DNA from: Paenibacillus silvisoli
GTDB lineage: Bacteria > Bacillota > Bacilli > Paenibacillales > Paenibacillaceae
Direction of reading: 5' to 3'
Length of the DNA: 64,000 nt
Assembly (NCBI RefSeq): GCF_030866765.1
Contig: NZ_CP133017.1
Coordinates: 4,198,001-4,262,000, forward strand
Positions 34,672 to 44,215 of this stretch are shown here, piece by piece. The notes under the pieces were generated by a model. The model saw only the letters and a list, made by a program, of their open reading frames with translations, did no database searches and was not told the DNA's origin. The position numbers and the translations under genes are program-made. Position 1 is the stretch's first letter; every line of letters starts with the position of its first letter.

Positions 34672-34841
34672 TGCTAGACACCACCTAGTTTGAGAATAGA
34701 TTTCCGATTATGAATTGGATCTGGTTCGTTTGGGGGTTGTGTCCCTAGACTTACCTTTGCAAATGAACGCAATAACCTTAATATCGGCTTAACATCTCCG
34801 TATTGTTAGGGGAATAGGTAATTTTTCGGGGTTAATTTCAC

Positions 34842-34879
34842 AAAAAAAACATCCTAATCGAATTTCGATTAGGATGTTC
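34842..34879 (-). terminator. Terminator of the U32 peptidase operon
   Basis: A 14-base stem (AACATCCTAATCGA with its complement) is followed on minus by eight T residues, 14 bases after the stop codon of the gene at 34893. Confidence 0.93.
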
Positions 34880-34892
34880 TAGTACTTTCGTA

Positions 34893-36143
34893 TTAACGAA
34901 TACGTTTGCGCATCATATCCATCGGCTTAACCGGTTGCTCGGTCTTCACGACTACATGCTGAAGCGGATGCCTTGCCGCATCCAGCTCGTTGCCGCTTGT
35001 ATCCGTGATCGTGCCGACGACTTGCTTAAAGAACGTGCCGTTAGGGCCGAAAAACTCCACCTCGGTACCCGGCTTAAAGTGATTCCGCTGTTCGATTACG
35101 GCAAGACCCGTCGATTCGTCGTAAGAAACGACAACCCCGGCAAAATCGTACGGAACCGCTTTGTCTTCCGGCTCGTAGATGTGATCCTCCGCACCGGGAG
35201 TATCGTAGAAGAACCCTGTATTTACGGGGCGATTCGCCGCTTTCTGGATATCTTCCAGCCACATTGGTTTCAGCTCGTAATTTTCCGGGTCGGCCATGTA
35301 GGAATCGATCGCTTGGCGATAAGCGTTAACGACCGTTGCTACATAGTGCAGGCTTTTCATGCGGCCTTCGATTTTGAAGCTGTCGATGCCCACTTCGATC
35401 AGATCCGGAATGTGCTCGATCATGCACAAATCTTTGGAGCTCATCGTGAATTTATCGGCGTCCATGCCGACCATCTGAATGTCGTCCTCGTAAATGTCGT
35501 ACTTCCATCTGCAGGATTGGCAGCAGCCGCCGCGGTTCGAATCGCGGTCCGTAAAATGGTTCGACAGCACGCAGCGTCCGGAATAGGACGAGCACATCGC
35601 ACCGTGAATGAACGCTTCGATTTCGATATCGACATGCGCTTTAATTTGCGCGATCTCTTCAAGACTCGTCTCGCGGCCAAGCACGACGCGCGGCAGACCT
35701 TCGTCCTTCCAGAACTTCACCGCTTGCCAGTTCAACGTCGATTGCTGCGTGCTTAAATGCACCTCCAGCTTCGGCGCAACGCGCTGCGCCGTCTCGATGA
35801 TAATCGGGTCCGCAGCAATGATCGCCGCGATTCCGGCAGCCTCAAGCTCGCGCAAGTAATCCTCGATGCCGCTAATATCCTCGTTATGAGCATAAATATT
35901 CGTTGCAACGAACACTTTAGCGCCGTAACGTTCGGCGAACTCGACGCCTTCTTTCATCTCCGCGAAGCTGAAGTTGTCGGCGTTGGAACGTAAGCCGTAT
36001 TTCTGTCCGCCGATATAGACCGCATCCGCTCCGTAATGTACAGCAAATTTCAATTTCTCCAAGTTGCCCGCCGGCGCGAGCAGCTCCGGCTTATCCAGCC
36101 GATTGCGTTTCCCCGTAAAGCGGGGAGCTGTTTTCGTTGTCAC
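34893..36143 (-). CDS. U32 family protein, YrrO-like (tRNA hydroxylation)
   Basis: A 416-residue protein of the U32 peptidase family, in the place of Bacillus yrrO. LLAPAGNLEKLKFAVHYGADAVYIGG begins the TIM-barrel-like part. The Cys-rich segment GAMCSSYSGRCVLSNHF, then GGCCQSCRW, likely holds an iron-sulfur cluster. In Bacillus, YrrN and YrrO are needed for 5-hydroxyuridine at tRNA position 34, so despite the family name a peptidase activity is doubtful. The frame opens at 36167 without a ribosome binding site. The GTG at 36143 after GGAGGTGAAGCAG is chosen. Confidence 0.88.
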   Translation of the reverse strand: MTTKTAPRFTGKRNRLDKPELLAPAGNLEKLKFAVHYGADAVYIGGQKYGLRSNADNFSFAEMKEGVEFAERYGAKVFVATNIYAHNEDISGIEDYLRELEAAGIAAIIAADPIIIETAQRVAPKLEVHLSTQQSTLNWQAVKFWKDEGLPRVVLGRETSLEEIAQIKAHVDIEIEAFIHGAMCSSYSGRCVLSNHFTDRDSNRGGCCQSCRWKYDIYEDDIQMVGMDADKFTMSSKDLCMIEHIPDLIEVGIDSFKIEGRMKSLHYVATVVNAYRQAIDSYMADPENYELKPMWLEDIQKAANRPVNTGFFYDTPGAEDHIYEPEDKAVPYDFAGVVVSYDESTGLAVIEQRNHFKPGTEVEFFGPNGTFFKQVVGTITDTSGNELDAARHPLQHVVVKTEQPVKPMDMMRKRIR

Positions 36144-36175
36144 CTGCTTCACCTCCACTACTTCCATGGGTGACG

Positions 36176-37120
36176 TTAATACACTTGTTCTTTATAGAAA
36201 AATCCGTAGGAAAGCTCCCGTGACGGATCTTGCACGTTCTTGATCGCATCCAGCCAATCTTCATTGAAGGCGTAGCCTTCCGGATCCGCGCAGTAGGCAT
36301 CGATTGCGGCGCGGTAAGCGCGCACGACCGTTTCGTTATACTCAATTGATTTTAACAGCCCTTCGATCCGAAAGCTATCGATATTAACTTCCATCAGCTC
36401 GTGCAGGTTCTCGATCATGCAGAGATCGTCCGAGCTCATAATATGCGTGCCGCCGGCATCCTCGTAGATCGGGAACCGCTCGCCCGGACGTTCGGCTTCC
36501 ACCAGATACAAGCCTTCCTCGCGTTTGCCATATACGGGCTGCGATACGGTTTCGCCGCTCTTCGCTTGGTGCTCGAAATAATTTTGCACCAGCGGGCGCT
36601 TGGAATGATAAATGTTGGTCAGTCCATGCACTTGAACCTGAACCTCAAGCTCCGTGTTGTTCTTGATGTCGATGACCTGATCCATATTGAGCTCCCGCGC
36701 CAGTACGAAACGAGTCGCACCGCGCCGTCCCCAATAATTCGCCGTCGAGTAGTTCGTCGAAGTCATCTCCGCGTTCCAGTGCAGCTTCATGCCCGGCGCT
36801 TCCGCGCGAGCCGCCATCAATACGGCCGGATCGCCGAATACGACGCCGTCTACGCCCGCTTCGTTCAACCCTTTAACATAAGCCGGCAGCGTATCGACCG
36901 TATCGTTATCCATCAAGTTATTGACAGCCACGTACACGGATACGTTATGCGCATGGGCCAGTTTGACCGCTTCGCCGATCATTTCAAGGTTGAACTCGCC
37001 CGGCAATCTCATGCCGTATCGAGACTCGCCGATCAGAATCGCATCCGCCCCGGCGGCGATGAGCCGCTCCATATCGGCAAGCGAACCCGCGTCTATAAGC
37101 AGCTCCGGTTTTGTTGCCAT
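36176..37120 (-). CDS. U32 family protein, YrrN-like (tRNA hydroxylation)
   Basis: A 314-residue companion of the gene at 34893, in the order known for Bacillus yrrN-yrrO. It begins ELLIDAGSLADMERLIAAGADAILIG and continues RYGMRLPGEF. The long Cys-rich cluster segment of YrrO is absent, as expected for YrrN, which lacks the iron-sulfur ligands. The two gene products act together in tRNA 5-hydroxyuridine synthesis in Bacillus. The ATG at 37120 follows AGGAGGATTTACA. It lies 11 bp after mltG, so the operon continues from the alaS block. Confidence 0.86.
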   Translation of the reverse strand: MATKPELLIDAGSLADMERLIAAGADAILIGESRYGMRLPGEFNLEMIGEAVKLAHAHNVSVYVAVNNLMDNDTVDTLPAYVKGLNEAGVDGVVFGDPAVLMAARAEAPGMKLHWNAEMTSTNYSTANYWGRRGATRFVLARELNMDQVIDIKNNTELEVQVQVHGLTNIYHSKRPLVQNYFEHQAKSGETVSQPVYGKREEGLYLVEAERPGERFPIYEDAGGTHIMSSDDLCMIENLHELMEVNIDSFRIEGLLKSIEYNETVVRAYRAAIDAYCADPEGYAFNEDWLDAIKNVQDPSRELSYGFFYKEQVY

Positions 37121-37131
37121 TGTAAATCCTC

Positions 37132-38262
37132 CTATTGTCCTGCCGTTTGATTGCTTTTCTCGATATTGCGGTTGTGCTCCTTGAGCGTCTCCGCAAACAG
37201 ATGCTCGTGGCTGCCATCCTTCTTCGTCACGTAGAAGTAATAATCCGAGTCCTTCGGGAACAGCGCCGCTTCAATCGATTTCAAGCTCGGAGAAGCGATC
37301 GGTCCCGGAGGCAGACCGTTGATTTTATACGTATTGTAAGGGCTGTCCACTTGCAGATCATCGATAAGCAGCCGTTCCTTTTGTTTGTCGAGTAAATATT
37401 GAACCGTTGCGTCGATTTGCAGCGGCATGCCCTTTTTCAGGCGATTATAAATGATGCCGGCTACGATCGGACGTTCCGCGTCTACAACGACCTCGCGCTC
37501 CACCAGCGACGCGACCGTTAACATGCCATGGAAGTCGATGTTATGCGCTGCAAGCGACTCTTCCCAATTGTCGGGAAGCGAATCGAGCTTATGATCCAGC
37601 TCTTGAATCATGCGCTTGATGACGTCCTCCGGCTTACTGTCCATCTTCAGCTCATAGGTATCCGGGAACATATAACCCTCGAGTCGATGGCGGAGATCCT
37701 TGTTCTTCGGTATATGCTTCACCGCGTCCGCATCGCTCCAGATTTGGTCTTTATCCGCAAGCGCAAGGAATGACGCTTTATCCGCATAGCCCGCTTTATC
37801 CAGCGTTTCCGCGATCTGTACCACCGTAAACCCTTCCGGAATCGTAAAACGCATCATTTCCGCTTTGACCGTCTCGCCCGCATTCAGCTTGGCGATGATC
37901 GCATCTTTATCCATCCCTGGCGTCAGCTCATATACGCCGGCCTGGAACCGCGGACCTTCATCCTTGTAACGAAGGTAGTATTTAAAAATAAATGCATTTC
38001 GAATGACGCCTTGCTCTTCGAGCGTTTCGGCGAAGCTGAACGGAGATGTTCCCTTCTTCAGCTCGACTTGAACGGCATCGCCAGCCGATGCGGGACGAAG
38101 ACCGTTCCAGATGTACAAATAAACGCTGCCGGCCGTAGCGGCCATAAGGAGCAGCAGCGCAGTGATGACCCAAAACGTAATGCGCCCTCGCCGAGGACCG
38201 GCGGGACGCCTATTGCCGTCATCCGGCATCTCTTCTGCGAACCGATGGTTTGCGTTGCTCAA
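37132..38262 (-). CDS. mltG: Endolytic murein transglycosylase MltG
   Basis: A 376-residue membrane protein with a short cytosolic head, one helix (about residues 27-48), and an extracellular YceG domain. VQVELKKGTSPFSFAETL starts a LysM-like part, and catalytic Glu lies in TVASLVEREVV. Further typical segments are IYNRLKKGMPLQ and SPYNTYKINGLPPGPI. The enzyme cuts nascent glycan chains and determines their length. It replaces Bacillus yrrL in gene order. The start is a TTG at 38262 nine bases after GGAGG. Confidence 0.93.
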   Translation of the reverse strand: MSNANHRFAEEMPDDGNRRPAGPRRGRITFWVITALLLLMAATAGSVYLYIWNGLRPASAGDAVQVELKKGTSPFSFAETLEEQGVIRNAFIFKYYLRYKDEGPRFQAGVYELTPGMDKDAIIAKLNAGETVKAEMMRFTIPEGFTVVQIAETLDKAGYADKASFLALADKDQIWSDADAVKHIPKNKDLRHRLEGYMFPDTYELKMDSKPEDVIKRMIQELDHKLDSLPDNWEESLAAHNIDFHGMLTVASLVEREVVVDAERPIVAGIIYNRLKKGMPLQIDATVQYLLDKQKERLLIDDLQVDSPYNTYKINGLPPGPIASPSLKSIEAALFPKDSDYYFYVTKKDGSHEHLFAETLKEHNRNIEKSNQTAGQ

Positions 38263-38379
38263 ACGACCTATCCTCCATTTCCATATCAGCGCGGAAAAAG
38301 GGCGGTAGTCGCCGCCCCTTCCGTACTCCTATAAGTAAAACCGGGCTGTTGCCGCCCTGTTTAAAGCTAGAGGTGCATG

Positions 38380-38679
38380 TTAAGGCTGATCGTCGCCCTC
38401 GAACTGCAAATCGTCGTACGCCTCGGCAACGGCTTCCCATTCGTCGTCGCTATCGATGGATTCAAGCTCCGGATCGGCGCCATCCTTCATCGTAATGCGG
38501 AAAAATGCGACTTCGTCTTCTTTGCGCATCTCGTGCGATTGCAAGCCGGCGTAGGAGTGGTCGCCCAATTGGAATTCAGCGACGATTCGGAATGGTTCCG
38601 TGCCGCCGTCTTCGCCGATTAGATCCACTTCCGTACCGTAAATGTCCTTCAGGACGGAAATTCGTTTCAATTCTGACAC
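38380..38679 (-). CDS. DUF1292 protein, second copy
   Basis: A 99-residue acidic protein whose overall form (RISVLKDIYGTEVDLIGEDG, a middle strand block, then SDDEWEAVAEAYDDLQFE) matches the DUF1292 family, represented in Bacillus by YrzB. The neighbour at 38717 is a clearer member. The two are paralogues that share the ending DDEWEAV/DEEEWNMV but differ elsewhere. The function is unknown. The frame is open to 38793, overlapping the neighbour; a GTG at 38679 with GAAGGGAGC upstream gives no overlap and is chosen. Confidence 0.68.
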   Translation of the reverse strand: MSELKRISVLKDIYGTEVDLIGEDGGTEPFRIVAEFQLGDHSYAGLQSHEMRKEDEVAFFRITMKDGADPELESIDSDDEWEAVAEAYDDLQFEGDDQP

Positions 38680-38716
38680 TACTGGTAAGCTCCCTTCGAC
38701 GCAGAACGTGATCGTC

Positions 38717-39028
38717 CTAGTCGTTATCGTCAATTTCGGCGAGAAGGGTGTTGAACGTTTCTTCAACCATGTTCCACTCTTCTTCGTCTTCAATGGTGTA
38801 TAGCTTCAGATCGTCTCCGTCTTCCTCATAGCGGAATGCGTAGACTTCATCGGATTCCTCGTCCTGCTCGTCTTCGGAATCGACATTAAGCGGAACGACC
38901 ATCATATATTTCTGATCGGAGCCGTCTACCTCGAACTTCATGACTACCTCGAACTCTTCCTCGTTGCCATCTTCATCCGGAATGTAGATGATTTCCGGCT
39001 CTTCAAACTGCATGTTGTCCTTTGTCAT
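38717..39028 (-). CDS. DUF1292 protein, YrzB-like
   Basis: A 103-residue, strongly acidic protein of the DUF1292 (YrzB) family. IIYIPDEDGNEEEFEVVMKF, MMVVPLNVDSEDEQ and EEEWNMVEETFNTLLAEID are the conserved blocks. Its function is not known, but the place between ruvX and mltG is conserved in Bacillales. The ATG at 39028 lies after AAGGTGAGGG and is favoured over the GTG at 39040. The stop codon lies 37 bp before the start of the second DUF1292 gene. Confidence 0.85.
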   Translation of the reverse strand: MTKDNMQFEEPEIIYIPDEDGNEEEFEVVMKFEVDGSDQKYMMVVPLNVDSEDEQDEESDEVYAFRYEEDGDDLKLYTIEDEEEWNMVEETFNTLLAEIDDND

Positions 39029-39036
39029 CGTTACCC

Positions 39037-39453
39037 TCACCTTTTCGTTTTAGAATCGAGATAATTTTGCAAAATTAGCGTTGCCGCCATTTTGTCCACC
39101 ACTAACTTTCGCTTCTTACGGCTAACGTCCGCCTCCAGCAGCGTACGCTCCGCGGCAACGGTCGTCAGCCGTTCGTCCCAAAGGTGTACGGGTACATTTA
39201 GCTTCTGCTGTAAATGTTGTGCGAATGCGATGCAAATTTCGCCACGCGGCCCGATGGTGCCATTCATGTTCTTCGGTAAGCCGACTACGATTTCGGATAC
39301 TTCATGTTCCTTGACAAGCTTGGCGATGGCTTCGTCTTCGCCGTTGTCGCGGCGTTTCTCCACCACGCCTACCCCTTGAGCGGTCCAACCGAATGCATCA
39401 CTGACGGCGACGCCGATTCTGCGGTCGCCGTAATCCAAACCCATTAGACGCAT
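39037..39453 (-). CDS. ruvX: Holliday junction resolvase-like RuvX (YqgF)
   Basis: A 138-residue RNase H-fold nuclease. [17 protein letters not shown] has the first catalytic Asp. The other acidic residues are in VGLPKNMNG and LWDERLTT and the C-terminal [11 protein letters not shown] helix. Members resolve recombination intermediates and, in Escherichia coli, help process pre-16S rRNA; the two roles cannot be separated here. It lies between ireB and the DUF1292 gene in the order of the Bacillus chromosome. The ATG at 39453 follows GAGG at 11 bases. Confidence 0.93.
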   Translation of the reverse strand: MRLMGLDYGDRRIGVAVSDAFGWTAQGVGVVEKRRDNGEDEAIAKLVKEHEVSEIVVGLPKNMNGTIGPRGEICIAFAQHLQQKLNVPVHLWDERLTTVAAERTLLEADVSRKKRKLVVDKMAATLILQNYLDSKTKR

Positions 39454-39483
39454 ACGACCAGGTGCCTCATTTCCTTAAGGTGG

Positions 39484-39747
39484 TTATTTGCTGTGCTGAC
39501 TCAAATAGGAACGGACTAGTTCTTCGATTAGTTCGTCTCGTTCTTTCCTGCGGATTAAGCTTCTAGCATTGTTATGCCGCGGAATGTATGCGGGATCTCC
39601 GGACAACAGATAACCTACGATCTGGTTGATCGGGTTATAATCCTTCTCGAGAAGCGCATCGTACACCGAAAGCATAATTTCCCGCGAAGAAGCTTCAAGC
39701 CCTTCCGCCTTCACGTCGAATTTCATTGTCTTGTCCATCGAATTCAT
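39484..39747 (-). CDS. IreB family regulatory phosphoprotein (UPF0297)
   Basis: An 87-residue protein that begins [10 protein letters not shown], the hallmark of the UPF0297/IreB family, where Thr residues in DKTMKF are phosphorylated by a PASTA kinase in Enterococcus. Helices [27 protein letters not shown] and an Arg-rich block follow. Its regulatory role in other genera is inferred. The frame is open to 39768, but ATG 39747 follows GAGGTGCTGACG and matches the family start. It lies 50 bp after alaS. Confidence 0.93.
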   Translation of the reverse strand: MNSMDKTMKFDVKAEGLEASSREIMLSVYDALLEKDYNPINQIVGYLLSGDPAYIPRHNNARSLIRRKERDELIEELVRSYLSQHSK

Positions 39748-39796
39748 CGTCAGCACCTCGCTTTCCAAGCCGCTTAACAGCCGAATGATACTCTTA

Positions 39797-42433
39797 TCAT
39801 ATCACATTTGTCTGGGAGAGAACCAGTTCTTCGGCAATTTGGAGGGCTTCACCCAATTTAGACGGATCTTTCCCGCCGGCTTGCGCCATATCCGGACGTC
39901 CGCCGCCGCCGCCGCCGCATGCGGCAGCCGCTTCTTTGATGATTTTGCCGGCATGGAAGCCTTGCTTCACAAGCTCCGGCGAAACCGCCGCAACGAGGTT
40001 GACTTTGTCCTCGGCAACCGCGCCAAGCACGATAACCGCGCTGCTCAGCTTCGTTTTGAGCTCATCCACGATGCCGCGGAGCGCATCCATCGAAGGCGCG
40101 CTTACTTGCGCCGCAAGAACCGTCACGCCGCCGACCACCTTCGCTTGCGATTCGAGAGAGCCCGCTTCGATCCGGCTCAGCTTGCTTTGAAGCGATTCGT
40201 TGTCGCGGGCCAGTTCTTTCACCTGACCATGAAGAGCTTCGATGCGTTTCGGTACATCGGCCAAATTCGACTTCAGCAAGGCAGCCGACTGCTTAAGCAG
40301 GTCAAGCTGGCCTTCCATGTACAGATACGCATGGCGGCCGGTAACCGCTTCGATACGGCGTACGCCGGAGCCGATGCCGCTCTCGCTGATCAGCTTGAAC
40401 AAGCCGATTTGCGCCGTATTGGCAACGTGGCAGCCGCCGCACAGTTCCAAGCTGTAGTCGCCTACGCGAACAACCCGTACTACGTCGCCGTACTTCTCGC
40501 CGAAGAGAGCCATTGCGCCCATCTCTTTCGCTTCGGCAAGCGATTTGTAATCGATTTGAAGCGTTGTGCCCTGCCAAATTTGCTGGTTGACGCGGCGCTC
40601 GATCTCCGTCAGCTCGTCGGCTGTAATGCTGCCGAAGTGCGAGAAGTCGAAACGAAGACGGTCCGGTTCAACGAGCGAGCCCGCTTGGTTAACGTGCTCG
40701 CCGAGCACGTCTTTCAGCGCGCGGTGCAGCAAGTGCGTCGCCGTATGGTTTTTGATCGTATCTTCGCGCGTCTGCGACGATACGACCGCTTCGACTTGAT
40801 CGCCGACCGACACGGTGCCGCTTGTCACGACGGCGTGATGAACCGATTGGCCATGCGGCGCCTTCGTAACGTCTTCGACCGTCAACGTGAAGCTCGCGCC
40901 GACGATCGTGCCGCTGTCGCCGACTTGGCCGCCGCTCTCGGCATAGAACGTCGTGCGGTCCAGAATGACGAGCACTTGGCTGCCTTCGGACGCCGATTCG
41001 ACCAGCGAATCGCCGTTTACGATCGCAATGACCTTCGCGCCTGCCAGCGTCAGGTCTTGGTAACCGACAAACTCCGATTTGCCCGTGAAATCGGCCAGCG
41101 GTCCGCCCTGCACGTTCATGCCGCCCGTATCCTGGCGCGCCGCGCGCGCACGGGTACGCTGTTCTTCCATCGAAGCATCGAAGCCGTCGCGGTCGACACT
41201 CATGCCGTTCTCAGCCGCGAAGTCTTCCGTAAGGTCGAACGGGAAGCCGTACGTGTCGTACAGCTTGAACGCGTCGGCGCCGCCGATTTGCGTTTGACCG
41301 CCCGCTTTAGCCGTTTTCACCAGCTCGCCGAGCAGCGACAAGCCTTCCGACAACGTTTCGTGGAAACGCTCTTCTTCCGTGCGGATGACCTTCTCGATAA
41401 ATTCGCGCTTCTCGACAACTTCCGTATAGTGGCCGCCCATGATGCTGCCGACCACGCTTACGAGCTCGAACAAGAATGGACGGTCTACGCCCAGCTTCTT
41501 GCCGTAACGAACCGCGCGGCGCAGCAAGCGGCGGATGACGTAGCCGCGGCCTTCGTTGGAAGGCAGCACGCCGTCGCCGACGGCGAACGCCACCGTGCGG
41601 ATGTGATCGGCGATCACTTTCAGCGCGATGTCGTTATCCGCGTTCGTTTGATAGGTCACGTTCGCGATCTGACAAGTGCGGTCGATGATCGGACGGAACA
41701 AATCGGTGTCGAAGTTGGAGTCCACGTTTTGCAAAATCGATGTCAGACGCTCCAAGCCGGCGCCCGTATCGATGTTTTTATTAGGCAGCGGCGTGTAGCT
41801 GCCGTCTTTATTATGATTATATTGCGAAAATACGAGGTTCCATACTTCCAGGAACCGCTCGTTTTCGCCGCCAGGCCAGCATTCCGGGTCGTTCAGGTCG
41901 CCGAAAGCGTCGCCGCGGTCGTAGAAAATCTCGGTGCAAGGTCCGCAAGGGCCTTCGCCGATATCCCAGAAGTTTTCCTCCAGGCGGTAAATGCGCTTCT
42001 CGGGAAGGCCGATTTTCTCGTTCCAGAAACGGAACGCTTCCTCGTCTTCCGGATAAACCGTCACGGAAAGGCGCTCCGGATCGAAACCGATCCATTGCGG
42101 GCTCGTCAGAAACTCCCAAGCCCACGTAATCGCTTCTTCTTTGAAATAATCGCCGATCGAGAAGTTGCCCAGCATCTCGAACATCGTATGATGGCGGCGC
42201 GTCTTGCCGACATTTTCGATGTCGTTGGTACGGATACATTTTTGCGAGTTCGTAATACGCGGGTTTTCCGGAATGACGCGGCCGTCAAAATACGGCTTCA
42301 GCGGCGCCATGCCTGCGTTGATCCACAGCAGGGACGGGTCGTTATGCGGCACCAGGGAAGCGCTCGGCTCGATCTTATGTCCTTTGCTCTCGAAAAACGC
42401 GAGCCATTTGGAACGGATTTCACTTGCTTTCAT
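39797..42433 (-). CDS. alaS: Alanine-tRNA ligase
   Basis: An 878-residue class II synthetase. The N-terminal catalytic part (about 1-240) has [19 protein letters not shown] and [14 protein letters not shown]. The editing domain (about 560-720) carries [12 protein letters not shown] and the zinc-binding Cys residues of [11 protein letters not shown]. The C-Ala domain with the Gly-rich [15 protein letters not shown] tract closes the protein. It charges tRNA-Ala and clears Ser and Gly mistakes. A GTG at 42436 directly before the ATG at 42433 could also start; GGAGG is at seven to ten bases. A T-box leader controls it. Confidence 0.96.
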   Translation of the reverse strand: MKASEIRSKWLAFFESKGHKIEPSASLVPHNDPSLLWINAGMAPLKPYFDGRVIPENPRITNSQKCIRTNDIENVGKTRRHHTMFEMLGNFSIGDYFKEEAITWAWEFLTSPQWIGFDPERLSVTVYPEDEEAFRFWNEKIGLPEKRIYRLEENFWDIGEGPCGPCTEIFYDRGDAFGDLNDPECWPGGENERFLEVWNLVFSQYNHNKDGSYTPLPNKNIDTGAGLERLTSILQNVDSNFDTDLFRPIIDRTCQIANVTYQTNADNDIALKVIADHIRTVAFAVGDGVLPSNEGRGYVIRRLLRRAVRYGKKLGVDRPFLFELVSVVGSIMGGHYTEVVEKREFIEKVIRTEEERFHETLSEGLSLLGELVKTAKAGGQTQIGGADAFKLYDTYGFPFDLTEDFAAENGMSVDRDGFDASMEEQRTRARAARQDTGGMNVQGGPLADFTGKSEFVGYQDLTLAGAKVIAIVNGDSLVESASEGSQVLVILDRTTFYAESGGQVGDSGTIVGASFTLTVEDVTKAPHGQSVHHAVVTSGTVSVGDQVEAVVSSQTREDTIKNHTATHLLHRALKDVLGEHVNQAGSLVEPDRLRFDFSHFGSITADELTEIERRVNQQIWQGTTLQIDYKSLAEAKEMGAMALFGEKYGDVVRVVRVGDYSLELCGGCHVANTAQIGLFKLISESGIGSGVRRIEAVTGRHAYLYMEGQLDLLKQSAALLKSNLADVPKRIEALHGQVKELARDNESLQSKLSRIEAGSLESQAKVVGGVTVLAAQVSAPSMDALRGIVDELKTKLSSAVIVLGAVAEDKVNLVAAVSPELVKQGFHAGKIIKEAAAACGGGGGGRPDMAQAGGKDPSKLGEALQIAEELVLSQTNVI

Positions 42434-42464
42434 CACGGTTCAGCCTCCAAAAGTAAAATAAAAA

Positions 42465-42767
42465 ACAAAAAAACGCCCCTAAAATACAGGGACGAATCAT
42501 TCGCGGTACCACCCTGGTTATCGCACGCGTGCCTGCCTGAGGCGAGGATGCCATGCGATCTCCTTAGACAGACGCTAACGGGTCTGAACCGGTGAAGTTC
42601 GTTCACACTCCGAAACCAGCCTTCGGCCATCCTTCGCCCCTAGAATTCTCGCAGCCGACGGGAGCACCGAAACGAACTTGCGCTCTCGAAGGAATTCTTT
42701 CTCTGCATGGCGGTCTATGGCTTACTACGGTTTCATCAACGCTTTGCCAATAATGGTTGACGTAATT
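42465..42767 (-). promoter_or_regulatory. T-box leader of alaS
   Basis: The T-box sequence AGGGTGGTACCGCG (42515-42502, minus) is followed by the stem of the terminator CGTCCCT/AGGGGCG and a T-run at 42474-42468. The leader starts about 42767, where a promoter points, so about 300 bases of folded RNA sense uncharged tRNA. The specifier codon could not be assigned by eye; alanine is expected from the downstream gene. Confidence 0.88.
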
Positions 42768-42773
42768 GTCATA

Positions 42774-42803
42774 AGTATATCGAGAATTGGCATGCGCTGT
42801 CAA
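42774..42803 (-). promoter_or_regulatory. Sigma-A promoter of the alaS T-box leader
   Basis: TTGACA (42803-42798) and TATACT (42779-42774) on minus are 18 bases apart. The -35 overlaps the stop codon of the gene at 42800. Confidence 0.8.
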
Positions 42804-43870
42804 ATCGTCTTTCGCCTAACATAGTAAGCGAAGATATGCTGCACGATAACCTTGAGCGCCGCGAAGATCGGCACGGCCAAGATCATCCCCACGATCCCCG
42901 CCAACTCTCCTCCGACCAGCAAGGCAAAAATGATCGACAACGGATGCATATGCAGCGTTCTTCCGACCACCTGCGGCGAAATGATGTTCCCTTCGAGGAT
43001 TTGGCAAGCCGTGTTGACGATGACGACGAACAGCATCATTTTGATCGAAACGGTCGAAGCCATAATAAGCGCGGGCGCCGCGCCGAAGAAAGGTCCAAGG
43101 TAAGGAATGATGTTCGTGACGGCCACGACGCTTGCCAGCAAAATCGGATACGGCATGCCGATGATCAAATACCCGATATAAGCGAGCGTGCCGACGATGA
43201 CGCACACGATGAACTGCCCCCGAATGTAGCTCCCCAGCGCGTGGTCGATATCCTTGAGCAGCCTGACCGCATGCTTGCGATGCGATTTCGGCACGTAGGT
43301 GAGCAGCGTACGCTCGAATACCTCGAAATCCTTCAAGATGTAGAACGCGAGAAACGGAATGATGAACGCGATGAAGACGGCGTTAATCATTTGCCCGATA
43401 TTGTTGATGAACGCGAAAATAGCTTCGGACGCCTGTTTCTCCAGCTTCAGAATCGATTTATCGATGCCGGATCGGATGCTCTCGGGCAGAAAGGACGTAT
43501 TGTTCAAGTCATTCACGAAGTTTTGCGCCTTGATCGTAAAATCCGGCATATGCCGGTTCAACTCTTCCAATTGCTCCAGAAACATCGGGATCGCGTTCAT
43601 TAATACGACGGTTAACGATGCGCAGAACACGGCATAGATAAGCAGCACCGCGATCGTCCGGGGAACTTTGCGTTCATTGAGCAGGCTGACGATCGGATTC
43701 AACACGTACGATATGATCATCGCGATCAGGAACGGGGCCAGAACCGCGCGCAAAAACACATAGATATGGATGAAGATCGGCTTGAGCAGAAGCAGCAAAT
43801 AGAGAGCCGTCAGCCCTAATATGAGATAGACAAGCCATGCAAACAGCCGGTTGTTCGTAAACCGCTCCAC
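42800..43870 (-). CDS. AI-2E family transporter, YrrI-like
   Basis: A 356-residue membrane protein with about seven helices, the PerM/AI-2E family, in the place of Bacillus yrrI. AIMISYVLNPIVSLLNERKVPR, IGMPYPILLASVVAVTNIIPYLGPFFGAAPA and EGNIISPQVVGRTLHMHPL are conserved blocks. Members transport autoinducer 2 or act as Na+/H+ antiporters, so the role is open. The GTG start at 43870 follows GGAGGTGGGGCC. The stop codon overlaps the alaS promoter. Confidence 0.87.
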   Translation of the reverse strand: MERFTNNRLFAWLVYLILGLTALYLLLLLKPIFIHIYVFLRAVLAPFLIAMIISYVLNPIVSLLNERKVPRTIAVLLIYAVFCASLTVVLMNAIPMFLEQLEELNRHMPDFTIKAQNFVNDLNNTSFLPESIRSGIDKSILKLEKQASEAIFAFINNIGQMINAVFIAFIIPFLAFYILKDFEVFERTLLTYVPKSHRKHAVRLLKDIDHALGSYIRGQFIVCVIVGTLAYIGYLIIGMPYPILLASVVAVTNIIPYLGPFFGAAPALIMASTVSIKMMLFVVIVNTACQILEGNIISPQVVGRTLHMHPLSIIFALLVGGELAGIVGMILAVPIFAALKVIVQHIFAYYVRRKTI

Positions 43871-43974
43871 GGCCCCACCTCCTCGACTCCGGAGGCCTGC
43901 CTCTAAACAAACCGACAGACGTATCCGATACTACTGTCAGTATATGTACAACCCTTGCAAATCATCCCGCAAAT

Positions 43975-44002
43975 AAAAAAGCGACCCCCGAGAAGGTCGC
44001 CA
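43975..44002 (-). terminator. Terminator of the cymR-yrrD-like unit
   Basis: GCGACC and GGTCGC pair on the minus strand and are followed by a six-base T-run, about 20 bases after the stop codon of the zinc-ribbon gene. Confidence 0.7.
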
Positions 44003-44020
44003 AAACCGAACAGTGTTCCG

Positions 44021-44215
44021 TTAATTCGCGTGAACTTGCGGCATATCGTCTTCAAAGAACAGATCGTCCAGCGAGCTCAGCGTACCGTCTTCTTCCACTT
44101 GGTACACCGACATTTTATCGCCGTTCACGGTCAATTCGATGAAGCAGCCCCAGCAGTAATACTGGTGCGATCCGATCTTTCCGATATCCTTCGAACTGCA
44201 ATTTGGGCATTTCAT
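44021..44215 (-). CDS. Small zinc-ribbon protein
   Basis: A 64-residue protein with two Cys pairs, CPNCSSKD (residues 3-6) and YCWGCF (21-24), that fit a zinc ribbon. After it the chain is acidic (EEDGTLSSLDDLFFEDD). The family is not recognised with certainty; small zinc-ribbon proteins of this form occur in Bacillales without known role. The ATG at 44215 overlaps the stop of the PRC-barrel gene (ATGA). GGGAG lies nine bases before it. Confidence 0.72.
   Translation of the reverse strand: MKCPNCSSKDIGKIGSHQYYCWGCFIELTVNGDKMSVYQVEEDGTLSSLDDLFFEDDMPQVHAN

Noticed and set aside
39731..42595. Long plus-strand open frame of 954 codons opposite alaS
   Set aside because: It mirrors the alaS coding strand codon structure in a GC-rich gene, has no known motif and no ribosome binding site.
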